Assembly: GCF_021655075.1 (NCBI RefSeq)
Contig: NZ_PPXX01000013.1
Coordinates: forward strand, 1 to 37,340
Direction of reading: 5' to 3'
Length of the DNA: 37,340 bases
DNA from: Clostridium sp. Cult2
Lineage (GTDB): Bacteria; Bacillota; Clostridia; Tissierellales; Tepidimicrobiaceae
The first letter of the stretch is position 1. Each line of letters starts with the position of its first letter. A model generated the notes under the pieces. That model saw only the letters and a program-made list of their open reading frames with translations. It had not been told where the DNA came from and ran no database searches. The position numbers were made by a program, and so were the translations under genes. This document shows positions 1-8,961 of this stretch, piece by piece.

Positions 1-2
1 TA

Positions 3-17
3 TTACAAAATTTGTAA
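3..17. repeat. Short inverted repeat at the left edge
   Basis: TTACAAA and TTTGTAA face each other around one A. There is no T-run after it. It could be an operator half or the end of a hairpin belonging to a gene outside the window. The rest of bases 1-136 is AT-rich with nothing I can name. Confidence 0.3.
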
Positions 18-138
18 GGCACAGATTTTAATCAAATAATATTAATATTAAATATCCTATTATAAATATATCTAAAACTATGTTTTTTAATCATAATCAA
101 ATAAAAAATCAAAAAAAGTAAAATAATTTCCAAAATAA

Positions 139-167
139 GAAGGATTTTTAAAAAGTTTAGAGAATAT
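139..167 (+). promoter_or_regulatory. Sigma-H promoter of spoVG
   Basis: The -35 element GAAGGATTT (139-147) and the -10 element AGAGAATAT (159-167) are separated by 11 bases. This fits the Bacillus sigma-H consensus RnAGGAwWW-N11/12-RnnGAATww at every defined position. spoVG is the classic sigma-H-dependent gene in B. subtilis, so location and sequence agree. Confidence 0.85.
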
Positions 168-222
168 AGAGAATATTTGGTAATATTTTTTTGGCTTCTA
201 TGGAAGGTGGTGAACATAAGCT

Positions 223-486
223 GTGAAAGTTACTGACGTAAGAATTAGAAAAGTTACTGAAGAAGGAAAGATGAAGGCTATAGTATCTGTAACTTTTGAC
301 GAAGAGTTTGTTGTACATGACATAAAGATAATTGAAGGACAGAATGGATTATTTATTGCTATGCCTAGTAGGAAAATGCCAGATGGTGAATTTAGAGATA
401 TTGCACATCCAATTAATGCAGAAACTAGGAAAAAGATTCAAGATGCAATTTTTGAAGAATATGAAAAAATTTTAATATCTGAGTAA
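223..486 (+). CDS. spoVG: SpoVG, regulator of septation and sporulation
   Basis: An 87-residue protein beginning [11 protein letters not shown] and containing the SpoVG hallmark stretch [19 protein letters not shown] (about residues 46-64). The family is a small RNA- or DNA-binding regulator that affects asymmetric septation, spore cortex and, in other Firmicutes, capsule and virulence genes. The start is GTG, chosen because GGAAGGTGG lies just upstream and because the protein then begins as the family does. It is a single-gene unit: a sigma-H promoter lies about 55 bases upstream and a terminator overlaps its stop codon. The gene order spoVG-glmU-prs matches B. subtilis. Confidence 0.96.
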   Translation: MKVTDVRIRKVTEEGKMKAIVSVTFDEEFVVHDIKIIEGQNGLFIAMPSRKMPDGEFRDIAHPINAETRKKIQDAIFEEYEKILISE

Positions 487-514
487 AAAGGACCTTAAGG
501 TCCTTTTTACTTTT
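485..514 (+). terminator. Terminator after spoVG
   Basis: AAAAAGGACC and GGTCCTTTTT form a perfect 10-bp stem with a TTAA loop (485-508), followed by a T-rich tail. The hairpin begins inside the spoVG stop codon, so spoVG is transcribed separately from glmU. Confidence 0.85.
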
Positions 515-634
515 TAAATAAAAAATTTATAATAAAGGTGAAGATTGTCAAGAAAATTATATAATTAGTGTAGACTTATAAATTAAATAGGTTAAAATAT
601 AATTTGGATAGATAAATATAAATGAGGTGTTATT

Positions 635-2020
635 ATGAACATATCTATAATATTGTCAGCAGGAGAAGGAACAAGGATGAAATCCAAAATGCCTAAGGTA
701 CTACATAAAATATGTGGGAAACCTATATTAGAATATGTGATAAATGTAAGTAAAAAAGCTAATATAGAAAGAAATTATGTAATAGTAGGTCATGGAGGGG
801 AAAAGGTAAAAGAACAGTTTATGGATTCTGATGTCATATTTAAAACTCAGCCTATAGGTGAAGAATATCCCTATGGAACTGGGTATGCTGTTATGCAAGC
901 AATGGACCATATAGAAGATGATAGTACTGTGATTATTTTATACGGTGATACTCCTCTAATAACGGATAAAACAATAGAAACACTTATAAGCTATCATAAT
1001 GAAAAGGATTATGATGGTACAGTGTTAACTGCTTATATTGAAGACCCTACAGGCTATGGTAGAATAGTTAGGGATGAAAAGGGTCATATCCTTAAAATCG
1101 TTGAACATAAAGATGCAACAGAAGAAGAATTGAATATAAAAGAAATTAATTCTGGTATATATTGCTTTAAAGGCAATAAATTAAAATATGCTCTTGAGAA
1201 AATTGATGATGATAATGCTCAAGGTGAATATTATATAACAGATGTGATTACAATCTTAAAGGAAGAAGGGTCTAAAGTTGGGGCTTATGTAGTTGATAAT
1301 CCAAAGGAAATTTATGGGATTAATTCTAGAATACAACTGGCTTTCTGTGAAAAAATTATGAGAAATAGAATTAACCAAAATCATATGGAAAATGGAGTAA
1401 CAATAATAAATCCAGAAAATACCTACATAGAACCAGATGTTAATATTGGAAAAGATAGTATAATATATCCAGGGTCTATAATTGTTGGAGAAACTACAAT
1501 AGGTGAAGATTGTATAATAGGAGAAAATTGTAGAATAGAAAACAGCAAAATTGGGGATAAGGTAGAAATATACTCCTCAACTATTAGTGAAAGTTTAGTA
1601 GAAGAAGGGTGTTTAATAGGGCCTTATGCTCATTTAAGGCCTAATAGTCATTTAGGTAAGAATGTGAAAATTGGAAACTTTGTAGAAGTTAAAAATTCTA
1701 CAATTAGGGATAATTCCAAAGCTAGCCACTTAGCTTATATAGGAGATGCAGATGTAGGGAAAAATGTAAATGTGGGTTGTGGTGTGGTATTTGTGAATTA
1801 TGATGGCCGTTCAAAATTTAGATCTTTAGTTGAAGATAATGTATTTATTGGTAGTAATTCTAATTTAGTTGCCCCTGTAGTTGTGAAGGAATGGGGATAT
1901 ATAGCTGCTGGGTCAACTATAACTGAAGAGGTAGGAGAAGGTAGTCTATCCATTGCTAGGGCTAGACAAGTTAATAAAGATGGATGGGTTGAAAAAAAAG
2001 GTTACAAAAAAGATAAGTAA
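635..2020 (+). CDS. glmU: Bifunctional GlmU: UDP-GlcNAc pyrophosphorylase / GlcN-1-P acetyltransferase
   Basis: A 461-residue cytoplasmic enzyme making UDP-N-acetylglucosamine for peptidoglycan and other envelope polymers. Residues about 7-21 carry the nucleotidyltransferase signature LSAGEGTRMKSKMPK. The second half (from about residue 250) has the hexapeptide repeats of a left-handed beta helix, with the acetyltransferase motifs ASHLAYIGDADVG and NYDGRSK. Length is normal for the family (B. subtilis about 456). The ATG follows GAGGTG. It starts a co-directional run with prs, pth and mfd. The 150 bases upstream are AT-rich with TATAAT at 598-603, but no -35 I trust. Confidence 0.97.
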   Translation: MNISIILSAGEGTRMKSKMPKVLHKICGKPILEYVINVSKKANIERNYVIVGHGGEKVKEQFMDSDVIFKTQPIGEEYPYGTGYAVMQAMDHIEDDSTVIILYGDTPLITDKTIETLISYHNEKDYDGTVLTAYIEDPTGYGRIVRDEKGHILKIVEHKDATEEELNIKEINSGIYCFKGNKLKYALEKIDDDNAQGEYYITDVITILKEEGSKVGAYVVDNPKEIYGINSRIQLAFCEKIMRNRINQNHMENGVTIINPENTYIEPDVNIGKDSIIYPGSIIVGETTIGEDCIIGENCRIENSKIGDKVEIYSSTISESLVEEGCLIGPYAHLRPNSHLGKNVKIGNFVEVKNSTIRDNSKASHLAYIGDADVGKNVNVGCGVVFVNYDGRSKFRSLVEDNVFIGSNSNLVAPVVVKEWGYIAAGSTITEEVGEGSLSIARARQVNKDGWVEKKGYKKDK

Positions 2021-2040
2021 ACTGATAGGAGGAATTTAAA

Positions 2041-2988
2041 ATGAAATTACGTAAAGGTGAGATTAAAGTTTTTTCTGGGAATGCTCATAGGGAATTGGTA
2101 GAAAACATATGTAAAGAGTTAAATGTACCTCTTGGTTGTTGTGAAGTAGGTAGATTTAGTGATGGAGAAATATTTGTAAATATCGATGAGACTGTTAGAG
2201 GTAGTGATGTGTTTATTATTCAGCCTACCTGTACTCCAGTAAATGATAATTTAATGGAAATATTAATACTTATAGATGCTTTTAAAAGAGCTTCTGCAGG
2301 GCGAATTAATGCAGTAATCCCTTACTATGGTTATGCAAGACAGGATAGAAAAACAAAGGCAAGGGAACCAATTACTGCAAAATTAATTGCAGATTTGTTA
2401 ACTGTAGCTGGTATAGATAGGGTAGTAAGTATGGATTTACATGCAGGACAAATTCAAGGATATTTTAATCTTCCTGTGGATCACTTATCTGGTGTACCCA
2501 TCTTAGCAGAATATTTCAAAGATATTGTTGATAGAGAAACTGTTATAGTATCTCCAGATTTAGGTGGAGTAGCTAGAGCGAGAAATTTTGCCAATCTACT
2601 AGATTTACCTATAGCTATTATAGAGAAAAGAAGGCCAAAAGCCAATGTTTCAGAGGTAATGAATGTCATTGGAGATATTGAAGGGAAAAATGTTATAATA
2701 GTGGATGATATAATAGATACAGCAGGGACAATAACTAAAGCAGCTCAAGTATTAAAAAACTATGGAGCCAAAACTGTTTACTGTTGTGCTACTCATCCAG
2801 TACTATCAGGACCAGCTATTGAAAGAATTGAAAACTCAGTAATTGAAAAATTCATAGCAACGGATACTATACCTTTATCAGAGAGCAAAAGAATTGACAA
2901 GATTGAAGTAGTGAGTGTAGCGCCTATTTTTGCTGAAGCAATAAGAAGAATTCATTTTAATGAGTCTGTAAGCATATTATTTGATTAA
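2041..2988 (+). CDS. prs: Ribose-phosphate pyrophosphokinase (PRPP synthetase)
   Basis: A 315-residue enzyme making PRPP from ribose 5-phosphate and ATP, the precursor of purines, pyrimidines, NAD, histidine and tryptophan. The flexible-loop and ATP-binding region reads [16 protein letters not shown] (around residues 98-113), followed by [13 protein letters not shown]. The PRPP-binding loop [10 protein letters not shown] lies near residue 220. Length and motifs are those of a class I enzyme. The ATG follows TAGGAGGAA, 20 bases after glmU, so the two are co-transcribed. In B. subtilis ctc follows here; in this genome pth follows directly. Confidence 0.97.
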   Translation: MKLRKGEIKVFSGNAHRELVENICKELNVPLGCCEVGRFSDGEIFVNIDETVRGSDVFIIQPTCTPVNDNLMEILILIDAFKRASAGRINAVIPYYGYARQDRKTKAREPITAKLIADLLTVAGIDRVVSMDLHAGQIQGYFNLPVDHLSGVPILAEYFKDIVDRETVIVSPDLGGVARARNFANLLDLPIAIIEKRRPKANVSEVMNVIGDIEGKNVIIVDDIIDTAGTITKAAQVLKNYGAKTVYCCATHPVLSGPAIERIENSVIEKFIATDTIPLSESKRIDKIEVVSVAPIFAEAIRRIHFNESVSILFD

Positions 2989-3004
2989 TTCAAGAGGTGA
3001 TGAA

Positions 3005-3568
3005 TTGTTTGCAGTAGTTGGGTTGGGAAACCCTGGTAAGGATTATTCTAATACTAGACATAATGTTGGTTTTGATACTATAAATTTATTAGCCAATAGG
3101 AATAATATTATAATAAATAAGATAAAGTATAAATCAATATATGGAGAAGGATACATTGGGGGTAAAAAAGTAATACTAATGAAACCTCAAACCTATATGA
3201 ATAATAGTGGCATGGCTTTATTAGACTTGTGCAATTTCTATAAACTGCCCTTGGAGAATGTAATAGTTGCAGTGGACGATATAGATATAGAATTTGGAAC
3301 CATTCGGATTAGAAAGCAAGGTAGTGCTGGTTCCCACAATGGATTGAAATCTATAATCTATCATCTTCAATCGGAGGATTTCCCAAGGGTAAAGATTGGA
3401 ATAGGAAATAAAAGAGGAGGACAAGATTTAGCAGATTTTGTTTTAAGTAGATTCAATAAAGATGAAAGAATGGACATAGACTCTGCTATAGAAAAAGCTG
3501 CTCTGGCCATAGAAACAATTATAGCTTATGATATAGATAGAGCAATGAACGAATTCAATAAAAAATAG
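3005..3568 (+). CDS. pth: Peptidyl-tRNA hydrolase
   Basis: A 187-residue enzyme that frees tRNA from prematurely released peptidyl-tRNA (called spoVC in Bacillus). It begins MFAVVGLGNPGKDYSNTRHN, with the family's active-site Asn (9) and His (19). KPQTYMNNSG and VAVDDIDIEFG supply the further substrate-binding Asn and Asp. A TTG at 2981, inside prs, would extend it by 8 residues, but AGAGGTGAT (2993-3001) sits correctly before the TTG at 3005, which also gives the family N-terminus. The fin (yabK) gene found between pth and mfd in Bacillus is absent. Confidence 0.95.
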   Translation: MFAVVGLGNPGKDYSNTRHNVGFDTINLLANRNNIIINKIKYKSIYGEGYIGGKKVILMKPQTYMNNSGMALLDLCNFYKLPLENVIVAVDDIDIEFGTIRIRKQGSAGSHNGLKSIIYHLQSEDFPRVKIGIGNKRGGQDLADFVLSRFNKDERMDIDSAIEKAALAIETIIAYDIDRAMNEFNKK

Positions 3569-3571
3569 AAC

Positions 3572-3596
3572 AAGCCCAGGAATAATTCCTGGGCTT
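3572..3596 (+). terminator. Strong hairpin between pth and mfd
   Basis: AAGCCCAGGAA and TTCCTGGGCTT form a perfect 11-bp GC-rich stem with a TAA loop. No T-run follows (AAGGCC is next), so it may be an imperfect terminator, an RNA-processing site or a 3' stabiliser of the upstream mRNA. Confidence 0.55.
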
Positions 3597-3630
3597 AAGG
3601 CCTATGTTAAAGTTAAGGAGCGCTGATATA

Positions 3631-6600
3631 ATGGAAAACATGTTTATTGATTCTTTGAAAAACTTAGCTTCTTACAAAGAATTGATTAAGAATATAGAAG
3701 AAAAGAAGAGCCCTATATCAACTTACGGGATTATTGATCAGAATATAGGGCATATTTCTTATGCCCTAAATCAACATTTAGGCAAGCAAATTTTGATACT
3801 TACTTATGATGAAATGAAAGCTAAGAGAATTTATGAGGATATTAAGAACTTTGATGAGCACATGGTAGAGATATTCCCAAATAAAGATATATTGTTTTAC
3901 AAAGTAGATGCTATTAGCTCTGAAAGAGCTAATGAAAGATTAAAAGTCCTTTCTCGTTTGGTTGAAGGAGAACCAGTAATTGTTGTTGCTCATATTGAGG
4001 CAGTATTAAATAAACTCATAAATCCTACATTATTTAAAAGAGAATCAATAAAAATCAATTCAAAAAGTAGAATATTGTTGGAACAATTAGCAACACAGCT
4101 TCTAACTTGTGGTTATGAAAGAAAAAGTATGGTAGAAGGAATAGGACAATTTAGTATAAGAGGAGGAATAATTGATATATTTCCACCTAATAATGAAAAC
4201 CCTTATAGAATTGAGATGTTCGATGATGAGATTGACTCCATAAGAACATTTGATATAGAAACTCAAAGGTCTTTAGAAATGATTGATTCTATATTTGTAT
4301 CACCAGCAAAAGAAGTATTAATCTTAGATGACTATATGGATAATATTATTAAAAGTATGGAAAGGGCTTTAAAAAGTGCAACTAATAGGTTAGAAAAAGG
4401 CTCTAAAGTTAGAGAAAATATAGAAGATAAGTTTATGGGTTATCTTGAGGAACTTAATGAAAAATTATATATTTCGAACATGGATATGATTATTCCTTAT
4501 ATACCTAAAGAATATTTGTCAAATATATTTAGGTATTTTAAAGATAATAGTGTGGTATTTATTGATGAACCAAGAAGGATAGAAGAAAGGGTTAAAAATA
4601 TTAGGGAACAATTTTTACTAAAATACTCTTATGTTTTAGAAGCTGGAGAAGTTCTTCCAGGTCATGAGAATATTAATTATGAATACACGGATATAGTGGA
4701 CAATGCAAAAGAAAATGTTTGTATAGTGAATTCAGCATTGTTAAAGAGCAATTCCAAATTTAATCCTGAGTCCCTAATAAGATTTACAACAAAATCCATG
4801 CAATCTTTTCATAATGATATGAATCTATTAAAAGAAGAATTAAATCACTATCAATATAAAGGTTATAGGATTATAATTTTATCAGGAACTAAAGAACGAG
4901 GAAGAAGGCTACAATCTACTTTAATGGATTTAGGCCTTGTATGTAGCTTTGTAGAAGATGAAAAACGTAGTATTAAATCAAACCAAGTAATTATAACTTC
5001 TGGTAGTATTAACGAAGGTTTCGAGTATCCAGATATTAAAATGGCTATTATTACTGATGGAGAAATTTTTGGTTCTTCTAAGGAGGCACGTAAGAGCAAA
5101 AGGAAGTCTAAAGGGGATATCATTAGCTTTTCAGATTTGAAAATAGGAGACTTTGTAGTCCATGAAAATCATGGTATTGGACAGTATGAAGGGATTGAAC
5201 AATTAAATATCCAGAGTATAATTAAGGATTATTTGACCATTAGATATAAGGGGAACGACAAACTATATGTGCCTATAGACCAGATGAATTTAATACAAAA
5301 GTATATAGGTGCAGATTCTATAAAGCCAAAGATTAACAAACTAAGCAGTATAGAATGGGCTAGAACTAAGCAGAGGGCAAAAAAGGCTGTAGAAGATATG
5401 GCTAAAGACCTGTTAGAACTGTACGCCAAAAGGGAAAGTTTAAAAGGGTATGCCTTCTCAAAGGATACAGTGTGGCAAAGTGAGTTTGAAGATTTATTTC
5501 CTTATGAGGAAACTGATGCCCAAATTAAAAGTATAGAAGATATCAAAAAGGATATGGAAAAGCAAAAACCAATGGATAGATTATTATGTGGGGATGTAGG
5601 TTATGGCAAGACGGAGGTAGCATTAAGAGGTGCTTTCAAAGCTATAATGGATGGGAAACAAGTAGCATTTTTGGTACCTACTACCATATTAGCTCAACAA
5701 CATTATAATACCATAATGGAGAGATTTGGTACTTTTCCAGTAAATGCAGCTATGTTGAGTAGATTTAGAACTGCTAAGGAACAGAAAGATACTATTGATG
5801 GACTTAGAAAGGGTACCATTGATATTGTGGTAGGCACTCATAGAATATTATCTAAGGATGTAATTTTTAAGGATTTAGGGCTTCTCATAGTAGATGAGGA
5901 ACAGAGGTTTGGGGTTAAACATAAGGAAACCTTGAAGAAATTGAAAGAGAATGTAGATGTACTAACCCTTACTGCAACGCCTATTCCAAGAACTCTTCAT
6001 ATGTCTCTTATTGGGATTAGGGATATGAGCTTAATTGATGAACCTCCTGAGGAAAGATATCCAGTACAAACCTATGTAGTAGAGTTTAATGAAGCAATGA
6101 TAAGGGAAGCTATTTTAAAGGAAATAGAAAGGGGAGGTCAAGTTTATTTTGTATATAGTAGAGTAGAAAGCATTGATAAGATAGCATTACAGCTAAAAAA
6201 ATTGGTACCAGAAGCTAATATTATAATAGGACATGGACAAATGGGTGAAAGAGAACTAGAAAATGTTATGATGAAATTTGTATCCAATGAATATGATGTA
6301 TTAGTATGTACGACTATTATTGAAACAGGTCTAGATATATCCAATGTAAATACTATTATTGTATACAATGCAGATAAAATGGGACTATCCCAACTCTATC
6401 AATTAAAGGGTAGAGTTGGAAGGACAAACAAAGTTGCCTATGCATACTTTACTTATGAGAAGAACAAGGTATTAACAGAAATTGCAGAAAAAAGGTTAAG
6501 AGCCATAAAGGATTTTACTGAGTTTGGTTCTGGGTTTAAAATTGCTATGAGAGATTTAGAAATAAGGGGAGCGGGAAATCTTTTGGGAGTAGAGCAACAT

Positions 6601-7146
6601 GGACATATTGAAGCTATAGGTTATGATCTTTATGTTAAGTTTTTGAATCAAACTATTAAGAAGATTAAAGGAGAAGATTACGAGGAAACTATAGATACGA
6701 CTATCGATTTGACCATAGATGGATATATACCTTCAAAATATATTGAAGATGAGGAGCAAAAAATTGAAATATATAAAAAAATTGCTGTTATTAAAAATGA
6801 GGAAGATTATAGTGAATTAATAGATGAGTTAATTGATAGATTTGGTGATATACCTAAAGAAGTGAAGAATTTAATGGATATTTCCTATATTAAAAATAAT
6901 GCAAGTCAATATCATATTAAGAACATTAGTCAGGTTGGAAATATAATAATTTTGGAATTTAGTTCTATTGAATATATATCTCCAGATTTGATTCATTACT
7001 TATCTGAAACATATGGAAGGAAAATCAATTTTGATTTATCCAATACTCCTTCTTTTAATTATAGATTTAGTGTAGATTTGTTGTCTGATTTGAGAGGATT
7101 GATTGAAAAAATTATAGGTTTCCATAATGTAAAAAATGCTATATAA
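3631..7146 (+). CDS. mfd: Transcription-repair coupling factor Mfd
   Basis: A large ATP-dependent DNA translocase that removes stalled RNA polymerase and recruits UvrA to lesions. About 1171 residues, normal for Mfd. In order: a UvrB-like N-terminal half, a CarD-like RNA-polymerase-interacting domain near residue 504 (GDFVVHENHGIGQYEGIEQL), a RecG-like motor with Walker A GDVGYGKTE (about 653) and the DEEQ box VDEEQRFG (about 755), then helicase motifs TATPIPRT and QLKGRVGRT, and a C-terminal TRCF domain. I prefer ATG 3631, which AAGGAG (3615-3620) precedes, over ATG 3604, which has no ribosome site. No frameshift is visible. Confidence 0.97.
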   Translation: MENMFIDSLKNLASYKELIKNIEEKKSPISTYGIIDQNIGHISYALNQHLGKQILILTYDEMKAKRIYEDIKNFDEHMVEIFPNKDILFYKVDAISSERANERLKVLSRLVEGEPVIVVAHIEAVLNKLINPTLFKRESIKINSKSRILLEQLATQLLTCGYERKSMVEGIGQFSIRGGIIDIFPPNNENPYRIEMFDDEIDSIRTFDIETQRSLEMIDSIFVSPAKEVLILDDYMDNIIKSMERALKSATNRLEKGSKVRENIEDKFMGYLEELNEKLYISNMDMIIPYIPKEYLSNIFRYFKDNSVVFIDEPRRIEERVKNIREQFLLKYSYVLEAGEVLPGHENINYEYTDIVDNAKENVCIVNSALLKSNSKFNPESLIRFTTKSMQSFHNDMNLLKEELNHYQYKGYRIIILSGTKERGRRLQSTLMDLGLVCSFVEDEKRSIKSNQVIITSGSINEGFEYPDIKMAIITDGEIFGSSKEARKSKRKSKGDIISFSDLKIGDFVVHENHGIGQYEGIEQLNIQSIIKDYLTIRYKGNDKLYVPIDQMNLIQKYIGADSIKPKINKLSSIEWARTKQRAKKAVEDMAKDLLELYAKRESLKGYAFSKDTVWQSEFEDLFPYEETDAQIKSIEDIKKDMEKQKPMDRLLCGDVGYGKTEVALRGAFKAIMDGKQVAFLVPTTILAQQHYNTIMERFGTFPVNAAMLSRFRTAKEQKDTIDGLRKGTIDIVVGTHRILSKDVIFKDLGLLIVDEEQRFGVKHKETLKKLKENVDVLTLTATPIPRTLHMSLIGIRDMSLIDEPPEERYPVQTYVVEFNEAMIREAILKEIERGGQVYFVYSRVESIDKIALQLKKLVPEANIIIGHGQMGERELENVMMKFVSNEYDVLVCTTIIETGLDISNVNTIIVYNADKMGLSQLYQLKGRVGRTNKVAYAYFTYEKNKVLTEIAEKRLRAIKDFTEFGSGFKIAMRDLEIRGAGNLLGVEQHGHIEAIGYDLYVKFLNQTIKKIKGEDYEETIDTTIDLTIDGYIPSKYIEDEEQKIEIYKKIAVIKNEEDYSELIDELIDRFGDIPKEVKNLMDISYIKNNASQYHIKNISQVGNIIILEFSSIEYISPDLIHYLSETYGRKINFDLSNTPSFNYRFSVDLLSDLRGLIEKIIGFHNVKNAI

Positions 7147-7179
7147 TATAAGTATACTTACTTAGAGAGGATGTTTTAA

Positions 7180-8154
7180 GTGTTTAGGCTAAATAAAAGA
7201 CTAATAATATTAGTAGTAATAATCGGTATAATGTCTTGGTCTATTTCAGGTTGCGTTAATAAAGAGAAGGATGAAGGTATAGTAGCTAAAGTAGATGGAG
7301 AAGTGATTACTCAAGAAGAATTTGATGAGGATTTTGAATTTGCAAAAAAAGTTCGTCAAAAACAATATGGAGAAGATATACTAACTCAAGAAATGGGAGA
7401 CAATAAAGTCTATGAGGATGTATTAAGAGAAGACTTATTAGGAACATTGATTATAGAAAAGATAATATCTAAGGAACTGGATAATATGAATATATCAGTT
7501 ATAGATAAAGATGTAGATGAAGCCCTTAAAAGTCGATTTATATCTGAATTAGGAGGAGAAAAGCAATATAAGGAATACTTAGATAATAATGGTATTACAG
7601 AAGAAGTTTTCAAAAGAGATTTAAAAAGAGGATTGATATTTGAAAAGCATATGGAAGATTTTTTTAGTAAAGTGGATTTGTCTGAGGAAGAAATAAAGGA
7701 ATACTATGAAAAAAACAAGGCTTCTTTTGAAAAGGTTAGGGCGAGCCATATTTTAGTTAAATCTGAAGAAGATGGCTATAGGGTATTAGAAAAACTAAAA
7801 GATGGGGAAGATTTTCACAGCTTAGTTGCTACTGAATCTGCAGATGGTGATTCAGCAGTACAAGGTGGAGATTTAGGCTATTTTACTCGAGGTTTATTAT
7901 TAGAAGAATATAGAGAACTTGAAGATGTAGCCTTTAATTTAAAAATAGGGGAGATAAGTGGATTAGTAAAAACTGAATTGGGATACCATATTATTTTATT
8001 AGAAGATAGAAAGGATAGTTACGAGGAATTAAAGGAAGATGTAATTTCAGCATTGAAACAGGATAAATACCTTAAAAAGATATCGGATTTAAAGGGAAAA
8101 GCGGATATAAAAATATATATGAATAAAGATAGCAAAAACAATGAAAAGAATTAA
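7180..8154 (+). CDS. PrsA-type lipoprotein peptidyl-prolyl isomerase
   Basis: A 324-residue extracytoplasmic foldase. The N-terminus is a lipoprotein signal: basic MFRLNKR, a hydrophobic core, then the lipobox ISGC with lipidated Cys25. A SurA-like N-terminal chaperone segment (about 35-175) precedes a parvulin PpiC domain (about 185-270, starting VRASHILVK and with GGDLGYFTRG). The start is GTG, with GAGAGG upstream. It lies 33 bases after mfd and probably shares its transcript. B. subtilis has no such gene between mfd and spoVT. It may help fold secreted or spore-envelope proteins; substrates cannot be read from the sequence. Confidence 0.92.
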   Translation: MFRLNKRLIILVVIIGIMSWSISGCVNKEKDEGIVAKVDGEVITQEEFDEDFEFAKKVRQKQYGEDILTQEMGDNKVYEDVLREDLLGTLIIEKIISKELDNMNISVIDKDVDEALKSRFISELGGEKQYKEYLDNNGITEEVFKRDLKRGLIFEKHMEDFFSKVDLSEEEIKEYYEKNKASFEKVRASHILVKSEEDGYRVLEKLKDGEDFHSLVATESADGDSAVQGGDLGYFTRGLLLEEYRELEDVAFNLKIGEISGLVKTELGYHIILLEDRKDSYEELKEDVISALKQDKYLKKISDLKGKADIKIYMNKDSKNNEKN

Positions 8155-8155
8155 C

Positions 8156-8183
8156 AAAACCTCCACTTTGTAGTGGAGGTTTT
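8156..8183 (+). terminator. Terminator after the PrsA-like gene
   Basis: AAAACCTCCACT pairs perfectly with AGTGGAGGTTTT over 12 bp around a TTGT loop. It starts two bases after the stop codon and ends the glmU-to-foldase run. Confidence 0.85.
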
Positions 8184-8221
8184 CAATTAATGTAAATACT
8201 TTAACTTAAGATTACCATAAA

Positions 8222-8252
8222 TGTATAAAAATTTCCTATTAGTAAAATAATA
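8222..8252 (+). promoter_or_regulatory. Possible sigma-G promoter of spoVT
   Basis: TGTATA (8222-8227) and AATAATA (8246-8252), 18 bases apart, resemble the sigma-G pattern TGAATA-N17/18-CATACTA. spoVT is sigma-G-dependent in B. subtilis. The match is partial (5/6 and 5/7) in AT-rich DNA, so this is suggestive only. Confidence 0.3.
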
Positions 8253-8285
8253 AATACACAATAAATTTTCTTGAGGAGGGAAAAG

Positions 8286-8837
8286 ATGAAGGCAACAGGT
8301 ATAGTTAGACGTATAGATGATTTAGGAAGGGTTGTTATACCTAAAGAAATCAGAAGGACCTTGAGAATAAGAGAAGGAGATCCACTAGAAATATTTACTG
8401 ATAGAGAAGGTGAAGTAATACTTAAAAAGTACTCTCCTATTGGAGAATTAAATGAATTTGCTAATGAATATTGTGAGTCCTTATATGAAGCTACAACATT
8501 TACTGCCATTATTTCAGATAGGGATCATATAATTGCTATTGCTGGGGGCTCAAAAAAAGAGTACCTTGATAAAAGAATAAGTCCAGAATTAGAAAGGATT
8601 ATGGAATCAAGAAATACTTATTTGACAAAAGATACTGATAAACCTATAAAATTATTTTATGAAGATGAAAGCTATGAAGAGTATACTGCTCAGGCAATAG
8701 CGCCAATAATTATGCAAGGGGATCCTATAGGGACTGTAATACTAATGTCGAGGGAACCTAATGCAGTTATGGGTGAAATTGAAGTAAAGCTCTTAGAAAC
8801 TGCAGCAGGATTTTTATCAAAGCAGATGGAAAGTTAA
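8286..8837 (+). CDS. spoVT: SpoVT, forespore transcription regulator
   Basis: A 183-residue regulator of late forespore genes. The N-terminal AbrB/SpoVT swapped-hairpin DNA-binding domain begins MKATGIVRRIDDLGRVVIPK and continues RTLRIREGDPLEIF. The C-terminal part (about 58-183) is the GAF-like domain that distinguishes SpoVT from AbrB. A TTG at 8271 would add five residues that are actually the ribosome site GAGGAGGG, so ATG 8286 is the start. It is a single-gene unit with terminators on both sides. Confidence 0.96.
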   Translation: MKATGIVRRIDDLGRVVIPKEIRRTLRIREGDPLEIFTDREGEVILKKYSPIGELNEFANEYCESLYEATTFTAIISDRDHIIAIAGGSKKEYLDKRISPELERIMESRNTYLTKDTDKPIKLFYEDESYEEYTAQAIAPIIMQGDPIGTVILMSREPNAVMGEIEVKLLETAAGFLSKQMES

Positions 8838-8840
8838 AAA

Positions 8841-8870
8841 AGCCTACCAAATTTGGTAGGCTGTATTATT
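8841..8870 (+). terminator. Terminator after spoVT
   Basis: AGCCTACCAAA and TTTGGTAGGCT (8841-8862) form a perfect 22-base palindrome, followed by GTATTATTTT. Confidence 0.8.
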
Positions 8871-8913
8871 TTAGCAATTATAGCATTATACTATATTATA
8901 TTAAATTTATTTT

Positions 8914-8922
8914 TGGTATAAT
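8914..8922 (+). promoter_or_regulatory. Extended -10 promoter upstream of the SpoVB-like gene
   Basis: TGGTATAAT fits an extended -10 element of vegetative sigma-A, 40 bases before the ATG. I see no good -35. It is the only plausible promoter between the spoVT terminator and the flippase gene. Confidence 0.4.
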
Positions 8923-8961
8923 AGGTTTAGTTTGTATTAAATATTAGGGGGAAATGTAATA

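Noticed and set aside
32-217. Minus-strand open frame of 61 codons at the left edge
   Set aside because: Very AT-rich, Ile/Leu/Phe-rich low-complexity product, no ribosome site, and it overlaps the spoVG sigma-H promoter.
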